A DNA stretch of 38,262 bases from Pseudomonadota bacterium (GCA_026418415.1 JAOABK010000003.1:65685-103946); one strand, 5' to 3'. Positions 23,770 through 36,698 are shown, counted from the stretch's first letter. A program made the numbers and translations. The notes: generated by a model from the letters alone, not told the origin.

Positions 23770-24889
23770 GGTTAAGTTCCCGTTTATTTTGTGAAATTAT
23801 TTTACCCCTTTCAAAGGCTCTAATAAAGGCATCAACAATTAGGGGGTCAAATTGTTTGCCCCTTTGTTTTTTAATCTCCTCTATGGCGATAATATCATCA
23901 AGCCCTTTTCTATAAGGTCTATTTGAAGTCATAGCATCATAGGTATCGCACACAGCAATTATTCTTCCGATTAAGGGTATCTCATCTCCCTTCAATCCCT
24001 TAGGATATCCAGTTCCATCATATTTTTCATGATGACTGAATGTACCAACAACAATATCCGATAGATGCCTTACTTTATTTAAAATTTCTAAGCCAATCTG
24101 TGGATGACTTTTCATAACCTCAATTTCTCCTGCTTCAAGAGGAGAAGGTTTTCTTAAAATATAATCGTCAATACCTATCTTCCCTATATCATGAAGTATA
24201 GCAGAGAGTTCTATTTTTTCCATTGTCTCTTTGTCCAAGCCTAATTCTTCACCAATTGCAAGGCAATATTCGGTAACTCTTTTTACATGGCCACCTGTAT
24301 AGGGATCTCTTTTTTCTACAGCTTCTGCTAAAGCAAAAGATGTCTGAAAAAAGGTTTCTTTGAGCTTATTATAAAGATTAGCATTCTCAAGTGCTATAGC
24401 GACTATATTAGCGAAGGATTCAAAAAGATTTAAATCTTCATCTGTAAAAATATCATTGCCCTTCTTGTTTATTGCTTGTATTACCCCAAGAAGTTTTTGT
24501 TTGTAAATTAAGGGGGAACATAAGATAGATCTTGTAACAAAACCAGATTGCTCATCTGCTTTTCTAAAAAATCTCGGGTCTTTGTTAACATCATTTACTA
24601 TGAGACTTTTCCTTGATTGGGCAACACTACCCGCAATACCCTCACCTATCTTTAGCCTGATTTTTTTAATAATCTCTCCCTTATCACCTAAAGCTACATC
24701 AAAAAAAAGCTCATCCTTTTCTTCATCATAAAGAAGTAGAGACCCAACTTCTGCACTAACTATTTCAGTAATTGCTTCTATTGTTTTATTATGGATATAA
24801 GAGGGCTCAAGAGATGAGTTAAGAAGAAGGGTTGCTGAAAGCAGTTTTTTGTGCCTTTCAAGTTCTTTTAAACAGTCATTATTTTCCAT
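23759..24889 (-). CDS. GAF domain / HD-GYP domain protein, predicted cyclic-di-GMP phosphodiesterase
   Basis: 376 residues, soluble. A GAF sensor occupies about 28-175 (AEVGSLLLYDEEKDELFFD, KLLGVIQAINKKGND). The HD-GYP domain spans about 180-370, with His201 in YTGGHVKRV, the HDIGKIG motif at 233-239 and HHEKYDGTGYP at 286-296, followed by IIAVCDTYDAMTSNRPYR. All catalytic positions of the family are intact, so hydrolysis of cyclic-di-GMP (or a related dinucleotide), gated by a small ligand at GAF, is expected. The ATG at 24889 overlaps trpA by 11 nt, coupling a second-messenger enzyme to the tryptophan genes. Confidence 0.92.
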   Translation of the reverse strand: MENNDCLKELERHKKLLSATLLLNSSLEPSYIHNKTIEAITEIVSAEVGSLLLYDEEKDELFFDVALGDKGEIIKKIRLKIGEGIAGSVAQSRKSLIVNDVNKDPRFFRKADEQSGFVTRSILCSPLIYKQKLLGVIQAINKKGNDIFTDEDLNLFESFANIVAIALENANLYNKLKETFFQTSFALAEAVEKRDPYTGGHVKRVTEYCLAIGEELGLDKETMEKIELSAILHDIGKIGIDDYILRKPSPLEAGEIEVMKSHPQIGLEILNKVRHLSDIVVGTFSHHEKYDGTGYPKGLKGDEIPLIGRIIAVCDTYDAMTSNRPYRKGLDDIIAIEEIKKQRGKQFDPLIVDAFIRAFERGKIISQNKRELNHEN

Positions 24890-25679
24890 GACAGCTCTTG
24901 GATAGTTGCTTTATAAAATCTATCAAAGCCTGTTTTTCCTGTGGATTCCTTGAAGCAATCTCCCATTTTTTTACTATAGCACTGCCCACAACAAAACCAT
25001 CAGCATAGTTATAAAACTGTTCAATCGTCTCTGGGCCTGAAATACCAAAGCCAAGAACTACTGGAATTTTAAAATGGGTTCTTAATATCTCTAATTTACT
25101 TGCGGTATCAAAGGGAAGTGCATTTCTCGCACCTGTTACACCAGTTACTGAAACGAAATAAATAAATCCTGAGGCGTACCTGCTTATTATCTCAATTCTT
25201 TTTGAGTCAGTGGTAGGTGTCGCTAAAAAAATCTGTGTAAGTTTATTTTTTTTCAAAATTTCAGTATACTCTGCGGTTTCTTCAGGGGGTAAATCCACAA
25301 TCAATACCCCATCCACACCACTACTTTTAGCATCCTTTGCAAATTTTTCAAATCCATAGGCAAAAAAGGGATTTAAATACCCCATAAGAATTATCGGGGT
25401 ATTATGCTTTTGCTTGAATTTAACTACTATTTCCAAAGTTTTCCTTAGTGTTGTACCTGAACTGAGAGCTCTCTCCATAGCGGACTGTATTACAGGACCA
25501 TCTGCCATGGGATCAGAAAAAGGCACTCCTAATTCAATAATATCCGCACCATTTTCAACAAATATATCTAAAATCTCAAGGGTCTTATCACTGTCTGGAT
25601 CACCCGCAGTGATATAGGGGATAAAGGCCTTGCTTTTATGTTTTTTTAGATCCGTAAATAAACCTTTTATACTATTCAT
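24879..25679 (-). CDS. trpA: Tryptophan synthase alpha chain
   Basis: 266 residues, TIM barrel. It cleaves indole-3-glycerol phosphate to indole and glyceraldehyde 3-phosphate. Catalytic Glu49 ([11 protein letters not shown]) and Asp60 (MADGPVIQ) fall at the same numbers as in Escherichia coli, and the phosphate-binding GFGISGPE is present near residue 213. The ATG is 8 nt inside trpB. It is the last of seven consecutive trp genes. Confidence 0.97.
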   Translation of the reverse strand: MNSIKGLFTDLKKHKSKAFIPYITAGDPDSDKTLEILDIFVENGADIIELGVPFSDPMADGPVIQSAMERALSSGTTLRKTLEIVVKFKQKHNTPIILMGYLNPFFAYGFEKFAKDAKSSGVDGVLIVDLPPEETAEYTEILKKNKLTQIFLATPTTDSKRIEIISRYASGFIYFVSVTGVTGARNALPFDTASKLEILRTHFKIPVVLGFGISGPETIEQFYNYADGFVVGSAIVKKWEIASRNPQEKQALIDFIKQLSKSCHGK

Positions 25680-26868
25680 TTTTCCCTCTTAAGTCTCTTA
25701 CCTGCATAACATCCTTATCGCCTCGTCCAGAGAGATTTACAAGGACTATTTTATTTTTTAGGCTCCCCGCATTTTTTATAACATAAGCAATTGCATGACT
25801 GCTTTCTAAGGCGGGTATAATTCCTTCTTCTTTCGAAAGAAGATAAAAAGCATTTAATGCCTCGTCATCAAAGGCATAGGTATATTTAACCCTCCCTGTT
25901 TCATATAAATAACTATGCTCTGGTCCAACACTTGCATAATCAAGCCCTGCAGAAATGGAGTGGGTGGTTAATATCTGTCCATCCTCGTTTTGCAATACAT
26001 AACTTTTTGTGCCCTGAAATATCCCTACCTTCCCACCAGCAAACCTTGCAGCATGTTTTCCCGGTTCAATAGCGATACCACCTGCTTCAACCCCTACAAG
26101 CTCCACATTCTTTTCTTCTATGAAGGGAAAGAAAATTCCCATAGCATTACTTCCTCCTCCTACGCACGCAACAACCACATCTGGCAATCTTCCTGCTGAT
26201 TTTTTCATCTGTCTTATTGCTTCCTTCCCTATAACAGAAACAAAATATTTGACGATTGTAGGATAGGGATGGGGACCAAAAACCGTTCCTAAAACATAAT
26301 GGGTATCATAAACATTCGTAACCCAGTCTCTAAGAGCTTCATTAATAGCATCTTTTAATGTCTTACTACCACTATCAACACCAATAACTTCAGCACCAAG
26401 AAGCTCCATCCTAAAAACATTAAGTGCTTGCCTTCTCATGTCTTCTTTTCCCATGTAAATTCTGCATTTGAGGCCTATTAATGCTGAAGCGGTTGCAGTA
26501 GCAACCCCATGCTGACCCGCACCTGTTTCTGCTATTATCCTTTTTTTCCCCATTCTCTTTGCAAGTAAAACCTGTCCAATAGCATTGTTTATCTTGTGAG
26601 CACCTGTATGACAGAGGTCTTCCCTTTTTAGATATAGCTTTAATCCTAATTTTTTTGATAAATTTTCTGCAAAATAGAGTGGAGTCGGTCTACCTACATA
26701 TTGGGTTAAATAGTAAGAAAAGATTTTCTGAAACTTTCTTTCCCTTGAAAGTTTTAAAAAAGCATTTTCAAGTTCTTTTAAAGCGGGGATTAAAGTCTCT
26801 GGTACAAAGATACCACCGTATTGACCAAAATAACCCCTTTGAATGAAAAAATTATTACCCTTTTTCAT
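25672..26868 (-). CDS. trpB: Tryptophan synthase beta chain
   Basis: 398 residues, standard TrpB1 length. It joins indole with L-serine using pyridoxal phosphate. The PLP lysine is Lys92 in [12 protein letters not shown]; the acrylate-binding [13 protein letters not shown] and phosphate-binding [10 protein letters not shown] loops are intact. The ATG overlaps trpF as ATGA, with no evident ribosome-binding site of its own, so translation is probably coupled. Confidence 0.97.
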   Translation of the reverse strand: MKKGNNFFIQRGYFGQYGGIFVPETLIPALKELENAFLKLSRERKFQKIFSYYLTQYVGRPTPLYFAENLSKKLGLKLYLKREDLCHTGAHKINNAIGQVLLAKRMGKKRIIAETGAGQHGVATATASALIGLKCRIYMGKEDMRRQALNVFRMELLGAEVIGVDSGSKTLKDAINEALRDWVTNVYDTHYVLGTVFGPHPYPTIVKYFVSVIGKEAIRQMKKSAGRLPDVVVACVGGGSNAMGIFFPFIEEKNVELVGVEAGGIAIEPGKHAARFAGGKVGIFQGTKSYVLQNEDGQILTTHSISAGLDYASVGPEHSYLYETGRVKYTYAFDDEALNAFYLLSKEEGIIPALESSHAIAYVIKNAGSLKNKIVLVNLSGRGDKDVMQVRDLRGKNE

Positions 26869-27479
26869 AAAAAATCTTTTTGATTTTCTCTTATTTTTTT
26901 AAAAAATTCAAACATCTTTTTATGATCTTTAATCCCCTTAGAAGATTCAAGTCCAGAAGCTACATCTACTGCGAAAGGTCTATATTTTAAAGCCTCTAAT
27001 ATATTATCATTATTTATTCCACCAGCCAGTATAAATGGTTTATTTGCTTTTTTTAACAACCCCCAATCAAAGGTCTTTCCTGTTCCTCCATGAAGCCCCT
27101 GATGATAGGTATCAAAAAGGGTTAAATGCTCAAATTTCATAGCTTCAAGAATATCCCTTTCGTCTTTTACTTTAAAAACTGGTATATAAATTGATGGATC
27201 GAGAAATTTATATTTTTCCTGATCATCATAAAATATTTGAATTCTATCGAGACTACAAAACTCCTTTATTGATCTAATTGTGTCCAGATCTTCATTTACA
27301 AAGACCCCTACTTTAATAATAAGTGGAGTTAGATTTATTATAATCTTCCTTGCATCTTCAGGTGAAATATATCTTTTACTCTCTTTATAAAAAATAAATC
27401 CAAGGGCATGGGCTCCTAAACTCTCTGCTAATTTAGCATCATCTAAACGAGTAATTCCACATATTTTTACTCGGATCAC
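26865..27479 (-). CDS. trpF: Phosphoribosylanthranilate isomerase
   Basis: 204 residues, TIM barrel. It performs the Amadori rearrangement of phosphoribosylanthranilate. The N-terminal VKICGIT carries the catalytic Cys7, and the general acid Asp lies in [11 protein letters not shown]; the AGGIN and VDVASGLE loops bind phosphate. The start is a GTG (27479-27477) that overlaps the trpC stop as GTGA, with an AAGGGG site 8 nt upstream. Confidence 0.95.
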   Translation of the reverse strand: MIRVKICGITRLDDAKLAESLGAHALGFIFYKESKRYISPEDARKIIINLTPLIIKVGVFVNEDLDTIRSIKEFCSLDRIQIFYDDQEKYKFLDPSIYIPVFKVKDERDILEAMKFEHLTLFDTYHQGLHGGTGKTFDWGLLKKANKPFILAGGINNDNILEALKYRPFAVDVASGLESSKGIKDHKKMFEFFKKIRENQKDFL

Positions 27480-28261
27480 TCAATGCCCCTTAAATGTTTG
27501 AGATGTCTAACTGGATCATTTGAAGCCATAAGACTTGAGCCTATTAAAAACCCTGAAACACCGACTTCTAAAAATTTTTCTATATTTTCTCTATCTTCAA
27601 TGCCACTTTCAATAATAACAGGTATATCTCGAGGTATATTTTTCAAAATTTCCAAGCCCCAATTAAGATTAATCTCGAGTGTTTCAAGATTTCTATTATT
27701 TACACCAAGAGTAAATTGTTTACTAAAATCATAGAACTCTTCAAATTTTTTAAGGCTATGTATCTCAAATAGAATGTCAATACCAAGCTCCCTTGCACAA
27801 TGTATAAGATCAATTAAATGGTTTCTTTCCAATGCTTCTGCTATTAGTAAAACTGCATCAGCACCATATATTTTGCTTTCATAAATCTCATACTCATCAA
27901 CTATAAAATCCTTTCTTAAAACCGGTAGAGGTGTTGATTTTTTAACTATTGGGAGATCATCTATATTTCCAAAAAAAAATTTTGGTTCCGTGATTAAGGA
28001 GATTGCAACTGCACCACCCTCATAGTACTTTTTTGCAAGCTCCTTTACATCAATTTTTAAGTTGAAAGTCTTTTTTGCTGGAGAGGCTTTTTTAATTTCT
28101 GCAATTATGCGAACCTCGTTATTAGTTCTATAACTAAATAAATCACTAAATTGCCTTTTTTCTAAGTCAACTTGTTTGTTTTTAAGAACCCTTAAAGGGA
28201 CTCTCGCCTTTTTTTCCTTGACCAGAAGCCTTTTTTCCTCTACTACCTTTTTCAAAAACAT
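27476..28261 (-). CDS. trpC: Indole-3-glycerol-phosphate synthase
   Basis: 261 residues, a separate enzyme not fused to TrpF. It closes the indole ring. Catalytic Glu55 and Lys57 are in AEIKKASPAKK; the second Lys lies in VLRKDFIVDEYEIYESK, and GVNNRNLETLEIN and VIIESGIEDREN follow as in the family. The ATG shares one base with the trpD stop (TAATG) and overlaps trpF by 4 nt. Confidence 0.96.
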   Translation of the reverse strand: MFLKKVVEEKRLLVKEKKARVPLRVLKNKQVDLEKRQFSDLFSYRTNNEVRIIAEIKKASPAKKTFNLKIDVKELAKKYYEGGAVAISLITEPKFFFGNIDDLPIVKKSTPLPVLRKDFIVDEYEIYESKIYGADAVLLIAEALERNHLIDLIHCARELGIDILFEIHSLKKFEEFYDFSKQFTLGVNNRNLETLEINLNWGLEILKNIPRDIPVIIESGIEDRENIEKFLEVGVSGFLIGSSLMASNDPVRHLKHLRGIE

Positions 28262-29316
28262 TATTCGTTACTCATCTTGATTAGTTTTTCCAATTTTTCC
28301 AGAGCCTTTCCAGAATCTATTACTTTTTCAGCATACTCAATACCTTCTTTAATTGTTGAGGCTTTTTCCGCAACGTAAAAAGCACAACCAGCATTCAGAA
28401 CCACTACTGCCCTTTTTGCTCCCCTTTCTTTACCAGATAAGATATCCCTGATTATATTTGCATTATCAATCGCATTACCACCACGAAGTTCACTGAAATT
28501 GTAAATTGGCATATTAAAATGAGTGGGATTCAAATAATAGGTTTTGACTTGATTGTTTTTTAATTCTGCAACAAAGGTATCTTTAGTTACGGTTATCTCA
28601 TCCATGCCATCCATTCCATGAACAACCATTGCCCTTTTGGTGCCTAATTTTTGCAATACATAAGCTAATGTTTCACATAATTCTTCTTTATAAACCCCTA
28701 AAATCTGGTATTTTGCATTCGCAGGGTTTGTAAGAGGTCCTAAGATATTGAATATAGTTCTAATTCCGATCTCTCTTCTTGGTCCAATTGCATATTTCAT
28801 TGCTCCATGAAAGGTTGGCGCAAATAAAAAGCCAATCCCAATTTTCTTAATGCACTTTGCTACCACCTCTGGTGAAGCGTCTATGTTAACGCCTAATTCC
28901 TTCAACACATCTGCACTTCCACAAACACTGGAAACCGAACGGTTACCATGCTTTGCCACAGTAATACCACCGCCCGCTACCACGAAGGCAGTAGCTGTAG
29001 AAATATTAAAAGTTAAGGTTCCATCTCCACCAGTGCCACAGGTATCAATAATAGTTTCTCTATCAATGTTTATATCATCCCTGTCTAAATCAAGGGTTAC
29101 CCCTTCAATTGGGATTTTAGTTGCCATCTCTCTCATTACTTTAGCTGCGCCAACTATCTCATCAATGGTTTCTCCTTTCATCCTTAATGCAGTTATAAAA
29201 GCACCAATTTGTGCTTGGGTTGCTTCTCCAGTCATTATCTCTTCCATTACACGAATCATCTCTTCTTCTTCTAAATCTATTCTGTCGACCACTTTATGAA
29301 TGGCTTCTTTTATCAT
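28261..29316 (-). CDS. trpD: Anthranilate phosphoribosyltransferase
   Basis: 351 residues. It transfers phosphoribose from PRPP to anthranilate. The PRPP loop [10 protein letters not shown] (about 91-100) and the [20 protein letters not shown] block are intact. An extra acidic stretch ([14 protein letters not shown]) just before the PRPP loop is a variant I also associate with deltaproteobacterial TrpD. A GGAGG site stands 7 nt before the ATG, which lies 23 nt inside trpG. Confidence 0.96.
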   Translation of the reverse strand: MIKEAIHKVVDRIDLEEEEMIRVMEEIMTGEATQAQIGAFITALRMKGETIDEIVGAAKVMREMATKIPIEGVTLDLDRDDINIDRETIIDTCGTGGDGTLTFNISTATAFVVAGGGITVAKHGNRSVSSVCGSADVLKELGVNIDASPEVVAKCIKKIGIGFLFAPTFHGAMKYAIGPRREIGIRTIFNILGPLTNPANAKYQILGVYKEELCETLAYVLQKLGTKRAMVVHGMDGMDEITVTKDTFVAELKNNQVKTYYLNPTHFNMPIYNFSELRGGNAIDNANIIRDILSGKERGAKRAVVVLNAGCAFYVAEKASTIKEGIEYAEKVIDSGKALEKLEKLIKMSNE

Positions 29317-29902
29317 TTGATTTCCTCCAGAAGCTTCTTGAGATCTCTATGAAGTTTTTAAGAATTTTTTTGCCTTCCTTAGTAAGTATTGATTCAGGAT
29401 GGAACTGAATCCCCTCTAAAATATATTTTTTATGTCTAACTCCCATTATCTCCCCATCTACTGTCCAGGCTGATATTATAAACTCATTTGTCAAACTTTC
29501 CCTTTTTATTGCAAGGGAGTGGTATCTTGTTGCCTCAAAGGGATTTTCAATATGACGAAAGATTGTTTTACCATCGTGAAAAATGAGTGAGGTCTTACCA
29601 TGCATTAGGCATTTTGCTTTTACTATCTCCCCTCCAAAGGCATATCCTATCGATTGATGACCCAAACAAACACCAAGTATGGGTACTTTCCCTGCAAAAT
29701 GTCTTATCACATCAACGGAAATACCTGCTTCTTTAGGAGAACAGGGGCCAGGTGAGATAACAATCATTTCTGGAGCTAAATTTTCTATTTCCTTTAATGT
29801 AATCTCATCATTTCTATAAACCCTTACATCCTCACCCAATTCACCAAAGTACTGGACAAGATTGTAAGTGAAAGAATCATAGTTATCTATCATCAGGAGC
29901 AT
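29294..29902 (-). CDS. trpG: Anthranilate synthase component II (glutamine amidotransferase)
   Basis: 202 residues, class I glutamine amidotransferase not fused to TrpD. The catalytic Cys79 is in [10 protein letters not shown] and the His/Glu pair in [10 protein letters not shown]. It feeds ammonia to TrpE and, as in some bacteria, might also serve para-aminobenzoate synthesis (no pabA is seen here). Beyond the usual end it has a basic tail of about 15 residues ([13 protein letters not shown]) whose codons overlap the start of trpD. A GAGGAG site precedes the ATG. Confidence 0.95.
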   Translation of the reverse strand: MLLMIDNYDSFTYNLVQYFGELGEDVRVYRNDEITLKEIENLAPEMIVISPGPCSPKEAGISVDVIRHFAGKVPILGVCLGHQSIGYAFGGEIVKAKCLMHGKTSLIFHDGKTIFRHIENPFEATRYHSLAIKRESLTNEFIISAWTVDGEIMGVRHKKYILEGIQFHPESILTKEGKKILKNFIEISRSFWRKSNDKRSHS

Positions 29903-29913
29903 CTAACTCCTCC

Positions 29914-31350
29914 TCATTCAAGAATCTCTTTTAAATCTGTAATAGATTTCATTAATGCCATTGCCTTGTTTAGGGTTTCATTGTACTCATTTTCTGGAAC
30001 AGAGTCCGCAACTATACCTGCCCCTGCCTGCATATAGACAGTTTTTCCTTTTTTAAGCATTGTTCTAATGGTTATGCAAAAATCCATGTTCCCATTAAAG
30101 CCAAAGTACCCAACTCCACCTGCATAAAACTCCCTTTTTAAAGACTCTAATTCTTCAATTATCTCCATCGCTCTTATTTTAGGTGCACCAGTTACTGTTC
30201 CAGCTGGAAAAGTAGCCTTAAATACATCAAAGGCATCCATCCCCTCTTTTAAAATCCCCTTAACCGATGATACTATATGCATCACATGGGAGTATCTCTC
30301 AATAATCATAAACTCAGGAACAGTAACTGAACCAATTTTTGCTATTCTACCTATATCGTTTCTTCCTAAATCAACAAGCATAACATGTTCAGCACACTCC
30401 TTTTTGTCATTCAATAATTCCTCTTCCAAATATCTATCTTCCTCTAAAGTCCTTCCTCTTTTTCTAGTACCTGCTATTGGGCGAACCTCTATTTCATTAT
30501 TTTCAAGCCTAACAAGAATTTCCGGAGAGGACCCAATTAGGCTATAATCACAAAAATCAAGAAAAAACATATAGGGAGAGGGATTAATTACTCTTAAAGC
30601 ACGATAAAGATCAAGCCCATCTGCTGAAACGTCCGCTTTGAATCTTTGAGATAATACAACCTGTATAATATCTCCATTACAGATATATTCTTTTGCTTTT
30701 TCAACCATCTTCTCAAAGTCTTTCTTGTTAGTAAGGTTTTTAATATTACCTATAGAGAACTTGTTCTTACTTTGTTGTTTGATTGGGCTCTTTAAAATTT
30801 TGTGAATCCTATTTAGTTCTTCATCCTCTCTTTTTAAAACCCTCGAAGCTGGCTTATCTAAATAATTTAGGCTTACAAGCGTCATTTTATGAGTAAAATT
30901 GTCAAATATTACGAGCTTTTTAGGAAGCATAAAATACATGTCAAAAATGTTCAAATTATAAGGAGATATGTCTGGAAGTCTCTCAAAAAATCTTACAATA
31001 TCATATCCCACATAACCCACTGCACCACCAGAGAATCTTAATTCTTCCATCGTTTCATGGGGGATAAAATTCTTCATAAATTCCCTTAGAACCTCAAAAG
31101 GGTTTTCAGCGAAGAACTCTTTGTTAATTTCTCCTTCTATGATTACCTTTTTACCCTTAGTTTTGAAAACACAAAAAGGATCAAAACCTATGAAAGAATA
31201 CCTTCCAAGCCTTCCAGCAGATTCAACACTTTCTAATAAAAAAGATGGAGTGGAGGTATAAACATTTTTTAATTTATAATAACAGGACAGAGGAGTTTCG
31301 AGATCTGCTAAATGGGCTTTAAAAAAAGGATAAACCTGTAATCTCTTCAT
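29914..31350 (-). CDS. trpE: Anthranilate synthase component I
   Basis: 478 residues from the chosen ATG. It makes anthranilate from chorismate and ammonia, the committed step to tryptophan. The N-terminal SFLLESVES carries the LLES element, which in other TrpE proteins forms the tryptophan feedback site, so allosteric inhibition is likely. The chorismate-binding core shows IGSSPEILV, RPIAGTRKRG, VDLGRNDIGRIA and FPAGTVTGAPKIRAMEII. A TTG two codons earlier overlaps purA; the ATG at 31350 lies 2 nt after the purA stop. Neither has a convincing ribosome-binding site. Confidence 0.95.
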   Translation of the reverse strand: MKRLQVYPFFKAHLADLETPLSCYYKLKNVYTSTPSFLLESVESAGRLGRYSFIGFDPFCVFKTKGKKVIIEGEINKEFFAENPFEVLREFMKNFIPHETMEELRFSGGAVGYVGYDIVRFFERLPDISPYNLNIFDMYFMLPKKLVIFDNFTHKMTLVSLNYLDKPASRVLKREDEELNRIHKILKSPIKQQSKNKFSIGNIKNLTNKKDFEKMVEKAKEYICNGDIIQVVLSQRFKADVSADGLDLYRALRVINPSPYMFFLDFCDYSLIGSSPEILVRLENNEIEVRPIAGTRKRGRTLEEDRYLEEELLNDKKECAEHVMLVDLGRNDIGRIAKIGSVTVPEFMIIERYSHVMHIVSSVKGILKEGMDAFDVFKATFPAGTVTGAPKIRAMEIIEELESLKREFYAGGVGYFGFNGNMDFCITIRTMLKKGKTVYMQAGAGIVADSVPENEYNETLNKAMALMKSITDLKEILE

Positions 31351-31352
31351 TT

Positions 31353-33898
<2,546 letters not shown>

Positions 33899-33899
33899 T

Positions 33900-35492
33900 T
33901 CAAATCTCTATATAATTAACTGAGATGATATTCGGTAATTTAGCCATTTCCTCGAGTACAGTCTTATCAACTGGCTGATCTACATGAAGAATCGATATAG
34001 CGGTTCCTCCAACCTTGTCTCTTCCCCAACTCATACTACCTATATTTATATTCATCTTTCCAAGAGTGGTACCTATGTTGCCTATTACGCCAGGTCTATC
34101 ATAATTATATAACATTATAATATGCCCCTCTGGAACAGACTCTACATAAAAATTATTAATCCTAACTATCCTTGGTTCCTTTCCAAAAATAGTTCCCATT
34201 ATTGTTAAAGTATCTTTATCTGTTTTAGCAGACACAGTTATAAGGTTATTGAACTCCTTTATTGTTGTTGTTTTAGATTCACTTACATTCATTCCCCTTT
34301 CTTTAGCAATAATTGGAGCATTTACATAATTCACCTCTCCCGATTCCATAACTTTGGAGAAGAACCCCTTCAAAAATGCAATCGTAAGAACATTTGTATT
34401 TTTTTCAGCAATGTCCCCACTATATTCTATTTGCACATTTTTAATAGCACCTTTTAATATCTGAGGGATAAAAGCCCCTATGCCTTCATTAAGTTTAAGG
34501 AAGGGTTCAAAGAAGCTTAACTCTTCACCAGTTAGTGAAGGAACATTGACAGCATTAACGATAACGCCTCTTTCTAAATAATCGACGATCTGTTCTGCAA
34601 CAGCAATTGATACATTAATCTGAGCTTCTTCGGTAGATGCACCTAAATGGGGAGTGCAGATAAAATTATCAAGGGTTAGAAGTGGATTTGATGGATCAAC
34701 TGGCTCCTTTTCAAAAACATCAAAAGCAGCACCTGCAACTTTTTTCGAAAGTAGAGCTTCGTATAAATCTTGCTCGTTAACAAGTCCACCACGGGCACAG
34801 TTAATTATAAATACTCCATTTCTCATCTTTGCTATTGTCTCTTTATTAATCATATTGCGTGTTTCTTCAAGAAGTGGGACGTGAATTGTTATATAATGGG
34901 AACGTTCATATAGTTCTTCTAAGGACACTAATTCTACACCCTTTTTTTGGGCAAGTTCTTCTGTAAGATAGGGATCATAGGCAATTACATTCATCTTAAG
35001 TCCCTTTGCCCTATCGGCAACAATTGACCCTATATTGCCTAAACCAATAATACCGAGGGTTTTATTATAAAGCTCTCTACCCATGAACTTATTTTTTTCC
35101 CACTTACCAGATTTTACAGACTGAGTTGCCTGAGGTATGTGCCTTGTTAATGCCATCATCAATGCTATTGTATGCTCTGCGGTTGTAACTGTATTTCCAC
35201 CTGGGGTATTCATTACAACAATACCTTTTTTTGTAGCAGAGGGAACATCTATATTGTCAACTCCTATCCCTGCCCTTCCTATGACCTTTAGATTTACCCC
35301 CTTTTCTATAACCTCTTTATCCACCTTTGTCGCACTTCTCACAGCAAGGGCATGAAACTCTCCAACTATAGAAAGCAACTCTTCTCTTGAAATTTTACTT
35401 TTAATGACTGCTTCTATTTTTTTTGAGCTTTTTAGTATTTTTGCTCCTTCCTCTGAAATACCATCACAAACAAGCACTTTATATGTTGACAT
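33900..35492 (-). CDS. serA: D-3-phosphoglycerate dehydrogenase, long ACT-containing form
   Basis: 530 residues from the chosen ATG. It oxidises 3-phosphoglycerate to phosphohydroxypyruvate, the first step to serine. Domains in order are the substrate/NAD domain (GRAGIGVDNIDVPSA, NTPGGNTVTTAEHT, LGIIGLGNIGS, CARGGLVNE, TPHLGAST), an intervening allosteric substrate-binding-type domain (about 320-450) and a C-terminal ACT domain (YNYDRPGVIGNIG), as in type I PGDH, suggesting serine regulation. The frame is open upstream to 35552, but that would run 50 nt into the aminotransferase. The ATG at 35492 has AGGAGG (complement of 35499-35504) 6 nt upstream, overlapping the previous stop codon, which fixes the start. 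Confidence 0.95.
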   Translation of the reverse strand: MSTYKVLVCDGISEEGAKILKSSKKIEAVIKSKISREELLSIVGEFHALAVRSATKVDKEVIEKGVNLKVIGRAGIGVDNIDVPSATKKGIVVMNTPGGNTVTTAEHTIALMMALTRHIPQATQSVKSGKWEKNKFMGRELYNKTLGIIGLGNIGSIVADRAKGLKMNVIAYDPYLTEELAQKKGVELVSLEELYERSHYITIHVPLLEETRNMINKETIAKMRNGVFIINCARGGLVNEQDLYEALLSKKVAGAAFDVFEKEPVDPSNPLLTLDNFICTPHLGASTEEAQINVSIAVAEQIVDYLERGVIVNAVNVPSLTGEELSFFEPFLKLNEGIGAFIPQILKGAIKNVQIEYSGDIAEKNTNVLTIAFLKGFFSKVMESGEVNYVNAPIIAKERGMNVSESKTTTIKEFNNLITVSAKTDKDTLTIMGTIFGKEPRIVRINNFYVESVPEGHIIMLYNYDRPGVIGNIGTTLGKMNINIGSMSWGRDKVGGTAISILHVDQPVDKTVLEEMAKLPNIISVNYIEI

Positions 35493-35502
35493 ATCCATCC
35501 TC

Positions 35503-36642
35503 CTACTCTGCCAATATTTCCATAGCTTTCTTAACACCAGCCCCAAATTCAAAGGGATGACCTAAAGACTTAAGAGCGAACTCTATTGCTGAAACTGCAA
35601 CTATAATATCAAATCTATCATAGTACCCCAAATGGGCAATTCTAAAAATCTTTCCCTTTGCCTGGTCCTGTCCACCAGTGATTGTTACATTAAGTCTATC
35701 TCTACAAAATTTGACAATCTTACCCGCATCCATTCCCTCTGGCGCATAGACTGCTGTCACTGCGTTACTTGGTGATTCAGGAGCAAAAAGTTTAAGACCA
35801 ATTGCCTTCATTGCCTCTCTCGTAGCCTTAGCTAAACTCTCATGTCTTTTATAAATATTTTCAAGTCCTTCCTCTTTCATACTTCTTAAAACATCTCTTA
35901 ATCCGATAATTAGAGATACCGCAGGAGTATAGGCTGTTTGATTATCCTTAATATTCTTCAATTCCTTTTTAAAATCAAAATAGAATTTGGGAAGTTTTGA
36001 TGTTTCCACAAACTTCCATGCCTTGTCCGAAAGTCCAGCAAAAGCAAGCCCCGGTGGCAACATTAATGCTTTCTGGGAACCAGTGACTAAAACATCAATC
36101 CCCCATTCATCCATGGGAAGTGGAAAAACCCCTACACCAGTTATTCCATCAACTATAAGGATTGTATTTTCATAGTTTTTTACAATATCAGCTATGTCTT
36201 TAGTTGGATGCATAACGCCAGTAGATGTCTCACTTGCCTGAATCATAACCGCCTTTATATCTGGTTCCTGATCAAGGGCCTTTTTAATTTCAGCGGGATC
36301 AACTGCCTTTCCCCACTCAACCTTAATCACTCTTGCATTAACCCCATAGGCCTTACATATATTATTCCATCTCTCTCCAAACTTACCAGAATCTACTACA
36401 AGAGCCTTATCTCCCGGTGAAAGGGTATTTGTAACCGCTCCTTCCATTGCTCCTGTTCCCGAGGATGCAAAAATCAAAACCTCGTTTTTTGTGCCGAAAA
36501 GATACTTAAGTCCTTCTCTTACTTCTTCCATTATCGGTATGAACTCAGGCGCTCTGTGATGAATAATTGGCTTTGCCATTTCCAACAAAGTGTCTGGTGA
36601 AATCATCGTTGGACCAGGGGTTAAAAGATATCTTTTTTTCAT
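35503..36642 (-). CDS. Class V aminotransferase (alanine-glyoxylate / serine-pyruvate type)
   Basis: 379 residues, PLP fold type I. The N-terminal LLTPGPTMISP and SSGTGAMEGAV, the PLP-ring Asp in ILIVDGITGVG and the Schiff-base Lys191 in VTGSQKALMLPPG identify the serine-pyruvate/alanine-glyoxylate group. It lies 10 nt upstream of serA, so it may act as phosphoserine aminotransferase in serine synthesis; serine-glyoxylate or alanine-glyoxylate transfer is the alternative. A GAGG stands 8 nt before the ATG, and a near-consensus promoter lies just upstream, making this the first gene of the 19-gene run. Confidence 0.92.
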   Translation of the reverse strand: MKKRYLLTPGPTMISPDTLLEMAKPIIHHRAPEFIPIMEEVREGLKYLFGTKNEVLIFASSGTGAMEGAVTNTLSPGDKALVVDSGKFGERWNNICKAYGVNARVIKVEWGKAVDPAEIKKALDQEPDIKAVMIQASETSTGVMHPTKDIADIVKNYENTILIVDGITGVGVFPLPMDEWGIDVLVTGSQKALMLPPGLAFAGLSDKAWKFVETSKLPKFYFDFKKELKNIKDNQTAYTPAVSLIIGLRDVLRSMKEEGLENIYKRHESLAKATREAMKAIGLKLFAPESPSNAVTAVYAPEGMDAGKIVKFCRDRLNVTITGGQDQAKGKIFRIAHLGYYDRFDIIVAVSAIEFALKSLGHPFEFGAGVKKAMEILAE

Positions 36643-36669
36643 AGTACTAACCTCACAAATTTTTTTGAA

Positions 36670-36698
36670 ACTATATAAAAAAACACTAAAAAAGTCAA
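36670..36698 (-). promoter_or_regulatory. Predicted sigma-70-type promoter of the aminotransferase-serA-hisZ-purA-trp run
   Basis: On the minus strand TTGACT (36698-36693), 17 nt, then TATAGT (36675-36670), five of six consensus matches in each box. The start would fall near 36663, giving a leader of about 20 nt, too short for a riboswitch or T-box. No terminator hairpin is visible between the comM stop and this promoter, so some read-through from comM is possible. Confidence 0.65.

Noticed and set aside
28850-29299. 149-codon open frame on the plus strand
   Set aside because: It is antisense to trpD, whose motifs are intact. The frame has no ribosome-binding site and a low-complexity Ser/Ile/Val composition typical of a shadow frame.
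35493-35552. Longer serA start giving 20 extra residues
   Set aside because: The extension overlaps the aminotransferase by 50 nt and does not resemble SerA; AGGAGG is ideally spaced for the ATG at 35492.
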